A stretch of DNA of 64,000 nt from Desulfuromonadales bacterium (GCA_030145195.1 JAQYVY010000005.1:34881-98880), one strand, 5' to 3'; numbered from the stretch's first letter, positions 1-8,374 are shown. Translations and numbers: made by a program. Notes: generated by a model from the letters alone, not told the origin.

Positions 1-720
1 ATTCGGACCATTCCGGTCGGTGAAAGCCTCACGCCGCAACATGAGGTTATGGATTATGATCGGGCCGAGCAGATTATTGCCGGGAAAAGAAAGTATCTGG
101 TGGCGCCGTGCATCTGCCGTCGTGAACATCAGATGGTCGGCAAAGGCTGCAACAAGCTGGCGGATGCCTGCCTGATTTTCGATGGCGCCGCTGATTTTTA
201 TGAGGGCAATGGCATTGGTCGAGTGATTACCCGTGAGGAGACGCTGGAGATTTTACATCAAGCCGAAGCCCAGGGGCTGGTGGTGCAACCCACCAATGGT
301 AAGAATCCAATCTCCATTTGTCTCTGCTGCAGTTGCTGCTGCCAGGTCCTCAAGGTGATTAAAAACGTCCCGGTGCCAGCGGAACATACCGCCAGTTCTT
401 ATGCCGCATCACTCGACCTGCATGCTTGCGTTGGGTGCCAGCTCTGTGTTGAGGTTTGCCCGATGGAGGCGCTTGCGCCAACAGCGGAAAAATTGTCACT
501 TGATGCCAGTCGTTGTATCGGCTGTGGCCTTTGCGTGCGGAAATGTACCCAGAAGGCCTTAGCTCTCAAACTCAAGCCGGAAGCCCCAATTATCTCAAAA
601 AGCTACACCGAAACACTGGTGAGGCTTGGCAAGTCTCGCGGCAAGTTAACCAATAAAGGTCTGGCGAAAATGGTGATAAAATCAAAGCTGGATCGGCGGC
701 GGGTTTCTTCTACAGAGTAA
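1..720 (+). CDS. 4Fe-4S dicluster ferredoxin-like protein (5' end cut off by window)
   Basis: Probable electron-transfer iron-sulfur protein. The frame is open to the first base of the window, so the true start lies upstream. The C-terminal half carries two classical 4Fe-4S signatures, CVGCQLCVEVCP and CIGCGLCVRKC, each CxxCxxCxxxC, the pattern of a bacterial 2[4Fe-4S] ferredoxin. The N-terminal half has further cysteine-rich segments (APCICRRE, then CLCCSCCC) resembling a family of ferredoxin-like proteins common in strict anaerobes; those cysteines may hold an additional metal centre. The tail is basic (KSKLDRRR). Partner enzyme and reaction cannot be told from the sequence. The iron-sulfur assignment is firm; the exact family is less so. 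Confidence 0.85.
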   Translation: MRTIPVGESLTPQHEVMDYDRAEQIIAGKRKYLVAPCICRREHQMVGKGCNKLADACLIFDGAADFYEGNGIGRVITREETLEILHQAEAQGLVVQPTNGKNPISICLCCSCCCQVLKVIKNVPVPAEHTASSYAASLDLHACVGCQLCVEVCPMEALAPTAEKLSLDASRCIGCGLCVRKCTQKALALKLKPEAPIISKSYTETLVRLGKSRGKLTNKGLAKMVIKSKLDRRRVSSTE

Positions 721-881
721 TAGTCGAATTTGTTATTAGTAATTAAAAGACAAGGTTTCAAATCAATACAACGGCCAACACAAAAAGCCATTGCGCTGAT
801 GCCAATTAAGCCAATCAAGACACAATTGCTGAAATTCCTCTCTTTATAGCTGTTTTATTCTGCTAACACTCTCTTGCTTTT

Positions 882-908
882 TTTAACTTTGTGTTAAACT
901 CATATAAT
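882..908 (+). promoter_or_regulatory. Putative promoter and small dyad upstream of the MucR gene
   Basis: A perfect -10 box TATAAT lies at 903-908 in an AT-rich stretch, about 75 bases before the MucR start. Just upstream is the inverted repeat TTTAAC-N5-GTTAAA (882-898), which could be an operator. No good -35 box is seen at 16-18 bases. MucR proteins bind AT-rich DNA and often autoregulate, so self-control is plausible but inferred. Confidence 0.35.
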
Positions 909-983
909 CTTTGGTTGTTTTATGATTAATTAATTCAAAAACAGCAACTGGATATTTTTATTTTAAAAAGGGAGAAAAATACT

Positions 984-1424
984 ATGGCCACAATTACAGA
1001 ACTCGCATCAGAAATCGTCCTTTCACATGCATCGAATACCCCCATGACCAAAGACGAGCTTATTGCTGAGCTAAGAGAGGTTCATGCTGCGTTAACGGCT
1101 CTGGATAAGGGTGAGGCTGTTGCGGTCGAGGGAGAGGAAGCTCAAGAGGCTGCGCCAGCCATCACCAAGCGTAAAGCCTTTGGTAAGAAACAAATCTTTT
1201 GCATGATCTGTGGTAAAGGCTTTACGACACTTAAACGGCACCTGTCTGCGGCCCACGACATGAAGCCTAAAGAGTATCGTAAGCAATTCGGCATCCCGGC
1301 CGGGACGACACTCGCTTCCAAGGATTATTCTGAAAGCAGACGTCAGATGGCAATTGACCGTGATCTGGCGGGTGGCCTAGCGAAGGCTCGGGCCAAGAAG
1401 GATAAGAAGGCTAAGAAGTCGTAG
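984..1424 (+). CDS. MucR/Ros-family zinc-finger transcriptional regulator
   Basis: DNA-binding regulator of 146 residues, the usual family length. The zinc finger is visible as CMICGKGF followed by LKRHLSAAH, with two cysteines and two histidines in Ros-type spacing near residues 73-92. It is followed by the family hallmark HDMKPKEYRKQFGIP. The N-terminal helix (ELASEIVLSHASN) is the oligomerisation region known in MucR/Ros proteins. The tail is lysine-rich (KARAKKDKKAKKS), which may add DNA affinity. RBS GGGAG at 971-975 precedes the ATG. It appears monocistronic: an AT-rich promoter region upstream and a strong terminator downstream. Targets cannot be deduced; relatives control exopolysaccharide, motility and surface genes. 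Confidence 0.93.
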   Translation: MATITELASEIVLSHASNTPMTKDELIAELREVHAALTALDKGEAVAVEGEEAQEAAPAITKRKAFGKKQIFCMICGKGFTTLKRHLSAAHDMKPKEYRKQFGIPAGTTLASKDYSESRRQMAIDRDLAGGLAKARAKKDKKAKKS

Positions 1425-1453
1425 CGCGCTTAAACTAACTTTTGATGAAATCC

Positions 1454-1490
1454 AAAGCCCGGTCACAACATAGAATTGTGTCCGGGCTTT
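1454..1490 (+). terminator. Intrinsic terminator after the MucR gene
   Basis: AAAGCCCGG and CCGGGCTTT form a 9-bp GC-rich stem, extended by CACAA/TTGTG beyond a T/T mismatch, followed by the T-rich CTTGTTATTT. It lies 29 bases past the MucR stop. Confidence 0.85.
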
Positions 1491-1666
1491 CTTGTTATTT
1501 GTGAGACAGGGTAGGCGGGGTATGCGCTCACACGACCCGTTATTGAAGTTCTTAATGCTTGATTTTTTTATCCGGCCACCAAGCATCCCTCCATCAATCC
1601 GCTATAATTTATTCCGAGCCTATGAGCAAACAACGCAAATAGCGTGAGCCATTGAAGGGGAATAAC

Positions 1667-2737
1667 ATGAGAGACGATATAATCTTTTCGCCATTTCAGA
1701 TCAAAAACTTCACCCTGCGCAACCGTTTAGGGGTTGCTCCCATGACTCGCATGTCTTCTGTTGCGGACGGTATCCCAAGGCAGGATGTGCTCGATTTTCT
1801 GGAACGTCGCGCGGAAAATCGGGCGGCGCTTATCTACACTGAGGCAATTGTTACCGATTATGCCAGCAGTCAGGGCTATCCCGGTCAGGCCAGGTTGACC
1901 ACGCAGCGGCAAATTGATGCGTGGCGTCATTTGGTTGATAAGATCCATGCTCACGGTGGCCTTGCCATGATGCAGATGTTTCATTGCGGTCGCATGGCCT
2001 GGCCTGAAGTCAATCCGGCCGGTCGTGCGATTGCGCCGAGTCGGCTTGCGCCAGCACAACTTAACCCAATTACTGGTCTGCCCTATCCGTTGCCGGATGA
2101 GATGAGCCTGTTTGATATTGATCATGTGATCAATGGTTTCGTCGAGACGGCGAAAGGGGCAGTGGTTGCCGGATTTGATGGTATCGAAATTCATGGTGCC
2201 CATGGTTATCTGATCAATCAGTTTCTCTCTCGTTATTCCAATCAACGCGACGATGATTATGGTGGCTCGATGGAAAACCGCTTCCGCTTTGCCCGCGAGG
2301 TGATTGACTCTGTTGCCCTGGTGGTGCCGGAAGATCGTTTACTGATTGTTCGGATTTCGAATTGGGGCATAGCTGACATGGAGGTGTCTCTCTTTGAAAA
2401 TGCTGAAGAGTGGCAGGAGATGGTTGGTTTGCTGGTGCAAACACCGATCGATGCGATTTCCCTGTCGACCTACAACTTCCGAGATAAGGCCTTCGGTACT
2501 GATCAAACTATGGCGCAACTCACGCGCGAGGTGACGCCTCTGCCGCTGATGATTTGTGGCCAGATTTATGATCGCAAGAGTGTCGAGGAGGCCTTGGCAT
2601 CCGCCGATATCGCCTTGAGCGGTAAGTCTATTCTTCTTAACCCGAACTGGGTGGAGGATGTGCGCGCAGGCAAGGAGCTACCTCTTTACAAAGCTGAAGA
2701 TGCCAACATCGCTTATTCGGCTGAGCCCTTGCTTTAG
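1667..2737 (+). CDS. NADH:flavin oxidoreductase, old yellow enzyme family
   Basis: FMN-dependent oxidoreductase with a TIM-barrel fold, about 356 residues, reducing activated alkenes or related substrates with NAD(P)H. The N-terminus (FSPFQIKNFTLRNRLGVAPMTR) is the family opening with the FMN-binding PMTR. The active-site pair appears as HGAHGYL, and the substrate/FMN loop as NQRDDDYGGSMENR. The C-terminal phosphate-binding region is CGQIYDR and ALSGKSILLNP. It is the short single-domain form, without the iron-sulfur and FAD domains of 2,4-dienoyl-CoA reductases. ATG at 1667 is preferred over an in-frame TTG at 1652 because AAGGGG lies 6 bases before it. Physiological substrate unknown. Confidence 0.93.
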   Translation: MRDDIIFSPFQIKNFTLRNRLGVAPMTRMSSVADGIPRQDVLDFLERRAENRAALIYTEAIVTDYASSQGYPGQARLTTQRQIDAWRHLVDKIHAHGGLAMMQMFHCGRMAWPEVNPAGRAIAPSRLAPAQLNPITGLPYPLPDEMSLFDIDHVINGFVETAKGAVVAGFDGIEIHGAHGYLINQFLSRYSNQRDDDYGGSMENRFRFAREVIDSVALVVPEDRLLIVRISNWGIADMEVSLFENAEEWQEMVGLLVQTPIDAISLSTYNFRDKAFGTDQTMAQLTREVTPLPLMICGQIYDRKSVEEALASADIALSGKSILLNPNWVEDVRAGKELPLYKAEDANIAYSAEPLL

Positions 2738-2838
2738 ACTGTGTCGGGATGGCTTTAAGATTTGAGAGACAAATGCCTCCTAAGAATGTATTATGTGCCT
2801 GAAATTATGGAGCTATCCACCCTGGTGTCAGGATTGTT

Positions 2839-3516
2839 ATGCAGACTTCTGAGCAGAAATTTGTTTTTATCGACGTTGAAACGACCGGTGTAAATCTGGA
2901 GCGTAATGGCCTGACCCAGATCTCTGGTTGTGTGCAGATTGGTGACGAGGTCAAGGAGTCTTTTGACTACTTCGTACGGCCTTATCCGCAGGATGAGATT
3001 GAGACAGCCGCCCTTGAGGTGACCGGTATGGATCGTCGGCAGTTCTTATTGCCTGACGACCCAAATTTCCTGGCTGTCCCAGGACAGAATTTCGAAGACC
3101 CTAAAGTGATATATGACCGTCTGGTGGCACTTTTTAGCCAATATGTCAGCAAGTACGACAAGACGGATAAGTTCCAGTTTGTCGGCTACAACTCGCACAG
3201 TTTTGATATGCCGTTTATGCGCCGGTTCTGGGAGAAGAATGGTGACCGGTTTTTCGGTAGCTGGTTCTGGTTTCCGTGCCTCGATGTTATGTTGGTCTGG
3301 GCTCAAATCCTGCAGCCCATTCGGGCTGAGTTGCCCAACTTCAAATTGGCCACAATAGCGAAACATTGTGGTATCAAGGTTGACGACAGTCGCTTGCACG
3401 ACTCCCAGTATGATATCGAGTTAACCCGTGAACTCTGGTTGTCCGCTTGTAAAATTGTTGATCGTGGCTCAGATAAGAAGCCTTTGTGGCAGCAGGGTAA
3501 ATTGTTTGATTTCTGA
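2839..3516 (+). CDS. DnaQ-like 3'-5' exonuclease (DEDDh family)
   Basis: Predicted metal-dependent nuclease of 225 residues. All three Exo motifs are visible: Exo I FIDVETTG near the N-terminus with the two acidic residues, Exo II GYNSHSFDMPFM in the middle, and Exo III HDSQYD near residue 190 with the general-base histidine and last aspartate. It stands alone, without polymerase, helicase or GIY-YIG domains, so it could act in repair, DNA degradation or RNA trimming; the sequence does not decide. It is flanked by an oxidoreductase gene on one side and a convergent small gene on the other, giving no functional context. Confidence 0.9.
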   Translation: MQTSEQKFVFIDVETTGVNLERNGLTQISGCVQIGDEVKESFDYFVRPYPQDEIETAALEVTGMDRRQFLLPDDPNFLAVPGQNFEDPKVIYDRLVALFSQYVSKYDKTDKFQFVGYNSHSFDMPFMRRFWEKNGDRFFGSWFWFPCLDVMLVWAQILQPIRAELPNFKLATIAKHCGIKVDDSRLHDSQYDIELTRELWLSACKIVDRGSDKKPLWQQGKLFDF

Positions 3517-3602
3517 GAATTAAGCGGGGAGGGGCACTTGAAGTGTCGTATGTTGTGATTTGATCTGATAGACCTTGTCTGGTTCGCTACCGAAAACCTG
3601 AG

Positions 3603-3830
3603 CTAGAAAATCGGATCGGCGTAGGCTTTTGGCCGGTAACTGAGGTGGATCTCCTGTTGACTGACTTTCCTTGAAGCCATCGGATACATCGAATCGTTAA
3701 GGATCATGGCGAGGAACTCGGTCAGCTCTTCAGTTGCGCTACAGTCGATGTGGCTTTTGTTCATCCCTTCCTCAAAGTACTTTACGAGTGAAGGATCAAT
3801 GACAATCTTTATTTCGATACTTTCTGACAT
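3603..3830 (-). CDS. Small hypothetical protein (75 aa)
   Basis: Not recognised. A 75-residue acidic protein opening with a beta-strand-like stretch (IEIKIVIDPSLVKYFEEGM) and containing one cysteine, no signal peptide and no membrane segment. An AAAAGG ribosome-binding site lies about 9 bases before the ATG, which supports it as a real gene. It is downstream of a 34-codon reading frame on the same strand and converges with the exonuclease gene. It may belong to the minus-strand run that begins at holB. Confidence 0.5.
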   Translation of the reverse strand: MSESIEIKIVIDPSLVKYFEEGMNKSHIDCSATEELTEFLAMILNDSMYPMASRKVSQQEIHLSYRPKAYADPIF

Positions 3831-3848
3831 AGCAGACCTTTTGGCAGA

Positions 3849-3953
3849 TTAAAGAGCGTCCGATTGATAGCGTTCAATAATACGCCCGTTTTCGTCTCGG
3901 TAGTGATGGCTTACGAGAGAAATTAAGTTTGCGGTTCGATTCCAATACGTCAC
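3849..3953 (-). CDS. Possible 34-aa peptide between the TatD fusion and the small hypothetical gene
   Basis: GTG-started frame encoding a 34-residue peptide that ends ENGRIIERYQSDAL and is followed within 20 bases by the next minus-strand gene. A purine-rich AAGAGGG abuts the GTG with no spacing, so the start is doubtful. The amino-acid composition looks protein-like and it fills most of the gap. It could be a real small gene, the tail of a decayed one, or chance. Confidence 0.2.
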   Translation of the reverse strand: MTYWNRTANLISLVSHHYRDENGRIIERYQSDAL

Positions 3954-3994
3954 CCCTCTTACCGTGCTTGTCTGGCTAAGCCTGAGCAAAAGCC

Positions 3995-5386
3995 TCAACC
4001 CACTTCGTTGTAAATCCTTTCCCGAAATTCCACCTGCAACTCTTTGGCAACTTTACGACAGGCTTCGATATCAACACCAGGAAGGGTGACTGCGGTGGCT
4101 GTGACCTCTGGGATATACTGCCCGGCCATTTGTAGGAAATCTTTCAGAGCCTGGTAGCCCTGTTCTCCGAATTCAGAACGGCAGATCTTCTGGTAGCTTG
4201 CTGCATCGGGAGCGTTGAGTGAGACGCTGATGGAGTCAACCAGCCCGGTCAGCTCGGGCAAGATGTTGCGTTGATGGACAAGGTTGGCTTGTCCGTCGGT
4301 GTTGATCCGTACCTTGATGTTGTTCTGCTTCAGGTAGGTGGCAACCTCTTTGACCAGTTCAAGGCGCAGCAGCGGTTCGCCATAGCCACAGAAGACCACC
4401 TCATCATAGGTGGAGGGATCGCCAATCGCCTTGATGACATCGTCTGTGCTGGGTTCCCGTTCGAGGCAGAGTTGATGGCCTTTGACCGTAAAATCTTTAA
4501 ACTTTGCACAGAAGCTGCACTGGTTGGTGCAGCGGTTGGTAATGTTGAGATACAGGCTGTTGCGAATGCTGTATGCGATGCGAGTGCTCTGGTCGATGTC
4601 GCCGATGCCAAACAGCCGCCAGGCATTGAGACTTGTGATCCTGGCGACGTCTTCAAGGGTCAGGCCCTTGATCTCTGCCAGCTTTTCTGCCGTCGCATGA
4701 ACATACGCCGGTTCGTTGCGCTTGCCACGCCACTGTTGCGGCGAGAGGTAAGGGCAGTCGGTCTCAACCAGCATGACATCGATTGGTAAGGCTCTGGCGA
4801 TATCACGCAGTGGTTCGTTTTTCGGATAAGTCAGTGGCCCGGCGAAAGAGATATAAAAGCCCATTTCGATGCAAGCGCGGGCCATGGTCAAATCACCCGA
4901 GAAACAGTGCAAGACCCCGCCAACGGCGGCAGCATTTTCCTCCTGCATAATCTGGATGACTTCATCATGCGCGTCACGATCATGAATGATCAACGGTTTG
5001 CCGGTCGCTTTGGCGAGCTGAATGTGCTGGCGAAAAGATTCGCGTTGCTTGTCACGCGGGGAATGATCGCGATAGAAGTCGAGGCCGGTTTCACCGATGG
5101 CAACAACCTTATCTACTGTTTCGATCATGCGCGTCAGTTCTTCGATGACATCTTTGTTAATTGTGTCGGCGTCATGCGGATGAATTCCGACACTGGCGTA
5201 GACATTTGGATAACGCAACGCCAGCTCGACACTGCTGCGCGAGCTTTCCAGATCGCAGCCGACAGTGAGGATGTGAGTGACACCCTTTTCGGCGGCTCGT
5301 TTGATGACTTGATCAAGCTCGTTGTTGAAAGTCTTTGAATCGATGTGGGCATGGGAATCGACGAGGGTCGCTGGTAATTTTTTCAT
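3995..5386 (-). CDS. TatD-family metal-dependent hydrolase fused to a radical SAM domain
   Basis: Two-domain protein of 463 residues. Residues 1 to about 260 are a TatD-type metal-dependent DNase/hydrolase: VDSHAHID (HxH metal ligands), GETGLDFYRD, IIHDRDAH, LHCFSG and ETDCPYLSP. Residues about 270-463 are a radical SAM domain with the cluster motif CTNQCSFC (CxxxCxxC) and the SAM-binding GYGEPLLR. Radical SAM proteins associated with TatD are known as neighbours and as fusions in anaerobes; the substrate is unknown. No clear ribosome-binding site precedes the ATG, but the HxH motif sits so close to the N-terminus that the start must be here. It lies downstream of metG in the holB-PSP1-metG run, separated by a palindromic element. 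Confidence 0.9.
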   Translation of the reverse strand: MKKLPATLVDSHAHIDSKTFNNELDQVIKRAAEKGVTHILTVGCDLESSRSSVELALRYPNVYASVGIHPHDADTINKDVIEELTRMIETVDKVVAIGETGLDFYRDHSPRDKQRESFRQHIQLAKATGKPLIIHDRDAHDEVIQIMQEENAAAVGGVLHCFSGDLTMARACIEMGFYISFAGPLTYPKNEPLRDIARALPIDVMLVETDCPYLSPQQWRGKRNEPAYVHATAEKLAEIKGLTLEDVARITSLNAWRLFGIGDIDQSTRIAYSIRNSLYLNITNRCTNQCSFCAKFKDFTVKGHQLCLEREPSTDDVIKAIGDPSTYDEVVFCGYGEPLLRLELVKEVATYLKQNNIKVRINTDGQANLVHQRNILPELTGLVDSISVSLNAPDAASYQKICRSEFGEQGYQALKDFLQMAGQYIPEVTATAVTLPGVDIEACRKVAKELQVEFRERIYNEVG

Positions 5387-5414
5387 GGGGAAAACACCGT
5401 TGATTTTACAAGGC

Positions 5415-5439
5415 GGGGACAGAAATAACTTCTGTCCCC
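5415..5439. repeat. REP-like palindrome GGGGACAGAA-N5-TTCTGTCCCC
   Basis: A perfect 10-bp inverted repeat with a 5-base loop between metG and the TatD fusion. Neither flank has a proper T-tract, so it is a poor intrinsic terminator. Its sequence resembles the palindromes that accompany REP-associated Y1 transposases (RAYTs) in many deltaproteobacterial genomes; that likeness is from memory and not checked. Confidence 0.6.
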
Positions 5440-5473
5440 TTTGGCTGTAACCAGAATCAGGTGAAGAGCGGGG

Positions 5474-7009
5474 TTAGTTCTCGATCCTTGGGAAAAGTGG
5501 CTTGGTCTTGGCGACGACGGTGCCGGGCACCAACAGCCCCCATTGGTCATGCTCGTCCAGTTGCTGATTGTTCGGATCTGTGCCGAGAATGGTGCAGATG
5601 TTGGCACCGGTTTCAGGCATGAACGGCGTCACCAGCAGCCCAATCAAACGCACGGCTTCAAGCAGGTTGTACATGACAGACCCGAGACGCTCTTTTTGAG
5701 CTTCGTCTTTGGCCAGCGCCCAGGGAGCCGAATCGTCAATATATTTATTGGCCGCACTCACCAATTCCCAGATCGATTGTAAAGCTTTACTGAAAGCAAG
5801 CGCGCCCATTTGAGTATCGATAACTTCGAGCTGGCCCATGAATTTATCTTGCAGGGCCTGGTCGATTGCTTCTGTCTCGCCTGGAGGCGTCAGGATGCCG
5901 TCGAAATATTTGTTAAGCATGGCGGTGGAACGACTGATCAGGTTGCCGAGGTCGTTGGCCAAATCGGAGTTGATGCGATGTACCAGAGCGCTGTGCGAGA
6001 AGTCGCCGTCGAGGCCGAAAGGAACTTCACGCAGCAGGAAATAACGTATGGCATCGACGCCGTACTTGTCGATCAGCATGTTCGGCTCAACAACGTTGGC
6101 CAAGCTCTTACTCATTTTTTGGCCTTCAACTGTCCACCAGCCGTGAGCAAAGATCGTCTTTGGTAGGGGGAGCCCGGCGGCCATCAGGAAGGTTGGCCAG
6201 TAAACGGTGTGAAAACGCAGGATGTCTTTGCCGATCACGTGGACATCGCAAGGCCAGTAATTGGCGCAGTTGCCATTTTCGTCGTTGGGGAAACCGAGGG
6301 CGCTGATATAGTTGGTCAGAGCATCAAACCAGACGTAGATAACGTGCTTTTCGTTGCCTGGAACCGGGATGCCCCAGGAAAAGCTGGTCCGCGAAATTGA
6401 AAGGTCTCGCAAGCCTTCGCGGACAAAACTCAAGATTTCATTACGCCGGCTTTTCGGCTGGATGAAGTCGGGGTTGGACTCAATATGTTCAAGGATCCGG
6501 TCTTGATATTTGCTCATGCGAAAGAAATAAGATTCTTCCTTCAGCTTATCGGTCGGGCGACCACAATCAGGACAGTTGCCGTCGAGTAGTTGTTTTTCCG
6601 TCCAGAAGGTTTCGCAAGGGGTACAGTACCAGTCTTCATATTCTCCGAGATAAATGTCGCCGTCGGCTTCAATGCGACGGAACAGCTCATGCACGGCAAG
6701 CTTGTGGCGTTCCTGAGTGGTGCGAATAAAATCCGTGTTGGAAATATTGAGTTTTTCCCACAGGGATTGAAAGCGTTTAACAACGCGGTCGGCCAGTTCC
6801 AGGGGAGTCTCGCCCTTAGCCTGGGCGGCTTTCTCAACTTTCTGGCCATGTTCGTCGGTGCCGGTCAAAAAATAAACATCGTAGCCGCGCGCACGTTTGT
6901 AGCGTGCCAGAACATCGCAGGCCAGAGTTGTATAGGCATGCCCGATATGGGGAACGTCATTGACGTAATAGATCGGTGTCGAGAGGTAGAAACGTTTATC
7001 ATTCGTCAT
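5474..7009 (-). CDS. metG: Methionine-tRNA ligase
   Basis: Class I aminoacyl-tRNA synthetase that charges tRNA-Met in the cytoplasm. The HIGH motif is exact (PHIGHAYTT, residues 20-28) and KMSKS is present as GQKMSKS near residue 298. A zinc-binding pair, CTPC and CPDC, lies near residues 125-150. At 511 residues it ends soon after the anticodon-binding helical domain and lacks the C-terminal tRNA-binding (Trbp111-like) domain of longer MetRS. The ATG follows a GGGAG site located inside the end of the upstream PSP1 gene, whose stop is only 3 bases away, so the two are translationally linked. Confidence 0.98.
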   Translation of the reverse strand: MTNDKRFYLSTPIYYVNDVPHIGHAYTTLACDVLARYKRARGYDVYFLTGTDEHGQKVEKAAQAKGETPLELADRVVKRFQSLWEKLNISNTDFIRTTQERHKLAVHELFRRIEADGDIYLGEYEDWYCTPCETFWTEKQLLDGNCPDCGRPTDKLKEESYFFRMSKYQDRILEHIESNPDFIQPKSRRNEILSFVREGLRDLSISRTSFSWGIPVPGNEKHVIYVWFDALTNYISALGFPNDENGNCANYWPCDVHVIGKDILRFHTVYWPTFLMAAGLPLPKTIFAHGWWTVEGQKMSKSLANVVEPNMLIDKYGVDAIRYFLLREVPFGLDGDFSHSALVHRINSDLANDLGNLISRSTAMLNKYFDGILTPPGETEAIDQALQDKFMGQLEVIDTQMGALAFSKALQSIWELVSAANKYIDDSAPWALAKDEAQKERLGSVMYNLLEAVRLIGLLVTPFMPETGANICTILGTDPNNQQLDEHDQWGLLVPGTVVAKTKPLFPRIEN

Positions 7010-7012
7010 GAC

Positions 7013-8326
7013 TTATTCTCCCTGATTGTTCTGCTCTGGCTTGGGCCCACTGCGTGGACGCCGTCTGCCGCGCCGCCGCCGTTTGTTCTTAGCGGCGCCT
7101 TCTGTTGGTTCGCCCTGAACTTTGTTCGGCTGGTTCGGCTGGTTCGGCTGGTTCGGCTGGTTCGGTTTTTGCTGCTCTGCCGCAGGCTTGTTTTGCTGCC
7201 CTGGCCGACCACTCTGTTGGTCGGGCCGACCGCCTTGCCCTGGTTTGTTTCTTTGACCTGGACGACTGCTTTGGCCTGGACGACTGCTTTGGCCTGGACG
7301 ACTGCTTTGACCTGGGCGACTGCTTTGACCTGGGCGACTGCTTTGACCTGGGCGACTGCTTTGACCTGGCTTGTTTTGCTGACCTGACTTTCCACTCTGG
7401 TCCGATTTTTCCTGGCCTTGCCCCTTGCCGGGAGGACGGCGGTTTGGCTTGCCCTGAGGTTGGCTCTTGTTCAGCCGTTTGGTGTGTGTTTCGCCCTCCT
7501 TGGGCTCTCCCTGTGGCGTTTCTGCAAATTTCCCTGACTTGAGCTCATCCATGTTCACGGAACTATAGGTGCCATCCGGGGCTCGCAGAGTCACTTCTTG
7601 GCGGAGGATGTTCTGAGAGGTCACTTCGCATTCTTGGTTTTGCCAAGCGACTTTTTTACCACACTTAGGCATCCCTTTTTTCATTTCACAATAAGTCTCA
7701 TACTCATAACCGAGGCAACAGAGCAGGCGACCACACTGACCAGATATTTTAGAGGGGTTGAGCGCCAGTCCCTGTTCTTTGGCCATTTTGACCGAGACCG
7801 GGCTGAATTCGGTGAGGAAACTGCTACAGCAGAGTTCACGACCGCAGATGCCAAGGCCGCCAACCAGCTTGGCTTCATCGCGCACACCAATCTGACGCAT
7901 TTCTATCCGGGTATGAAAATGGTGGGCCAAATCCTTGACCAGTTCACGGAAGTCGATGCGGCCGTCTGCTGTGAAGTAGAAGATGACCTTGGAGCCGTCA
8001 AATGCATATTCGGCACGCACCAGTTTCATTTCCATCTTGCGTGAGTGGATGCATTCAATGCCGTAACGATAGGCGGTTTTTTCTCTCGCTGAATTGGTTG
8101 CGGCGAGGGCAAGATCCTCCTCCGTGGCCAGACGTTGAATGCCTTTAAGACCATTGGGGGCTTCATCGTCTGAAACTTCACGTGGTGGAACGACAACTGT
8201 TGCCATGGCCCGACCACGATCAGTTTCGACAATAACCTTGTCGCCTTTCTTAAGTTCAAAGGAGAGGGCGTTGAAGTCGTAATGGCGACCAGCGTGCTGA
8301 AATTTCAAGGGGACTATGCGTATCAT
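7013..8326 (-). CDS. PSP1-domain (RicT/YaaT-like) protein with repetitive C-terminal tail
   Basis: The first 270 or so residues match the PSP1/RicT family: GDKVIVETDRG near residue 30, then conserved cysteine clusters CGRELCCSSFL and CGRLLCCLGYEYETYC. In Bacillus subtilis RicT works with RicA and RicF in an iron-sulfur complex affecting RNA processing; the role outside Firmicutes is unclear. The last 150 or so residues are low-complexity, rich in G, Q, P, S and R, built from SSRPGQ repeats and QPN repeats, and end in a basic RRRRGRRR-type tail, suggesting a disordered, possibly RNA-binding extension. The gene lies between holB and metG, a common arrangement in this group. Confidence 0.9.
   Translation of the reverse strand: MIRIVPLKFQHAGRHYDFNALSFELKKGDKVIVETDRGRAMATVVVPPREVSDDEAPNGLKGIQRLATEEDLALAATNSAREKTAYRYGIECIHSRKMEMKLVRAEYAFDGSKVIFYFTADGRIDFRELVKDLAHHFHTRIEMRQIGVRDEAKLVGGLGICGRELCCSSFLTEFSPVSVKMAKEQGLALNPSKISGQCGRLLCCLGYEYETYCEMKKGMPKCGKKVAWQNQECEVTSQNILRQEVTLRAPDGTYSSVNMDELKSGKFAETPQGEPKEGETHTKRLNKSQPQGKPNRRPPGKGQGQEKSDQSGKSGQQNKPGQSSRPGQSSRPGQSSRPGQSSRPGQSSRPGQSSRPGQRNKPGQGGRPDQQSGRPGQQNKPAAEQQKPNQPNQPNQPNQPNKVQGEPTEGAAKNKRRRRGRRRPRSGPKPEQNNQGE
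7125..7160. repeat. Short 9-bp tandem repeat inside the PSP1 gene
   Basis: Four exact copies of TTCGGCTGG in a row, encoding a (QPN)n run on the minus strand. In frame, so copy number can change without breaking the gene. Confidence 0.85.
7257..7364. repeat. 18-bp tandem repeat array (six copies) inside the PSP1 gene
   Basis: Six head-to-tail copies of an 18-base unit beginning CCTGG(A/G)CGACTGCTTTG. The first three copies carry A at the variable position and the last three G, so the array arose by stepwise duplication. Each copy encodes one SSRPGQ hexapeptide on the minus strand. Confidence 0.9.
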
Positions 8327-8374
8327 AAGCTCTCTAACGTTAAGGGTTCGTTGAGATATTTAAGAGATGTCATC

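Noticed and set aside
3920..3950. GGTTCGATTCC resembling a tRNA T-loop
   Set aside because: The flanking bases do not form a T-stem, and no D or anticodon arm is found upstream.
7257..7364. Regular repeats suggesting a CRISPR array
   Set aside because: The 18-base units are directly abutting without spacers and are coding.
6590..7387. A 265-codon plus-strand frame opposite metG and the PSP1 repeats
   Set aside because: Its tryptophan/alanine/leucine repeats are the reverse reading of the 18-bp array; no evidence for expression.
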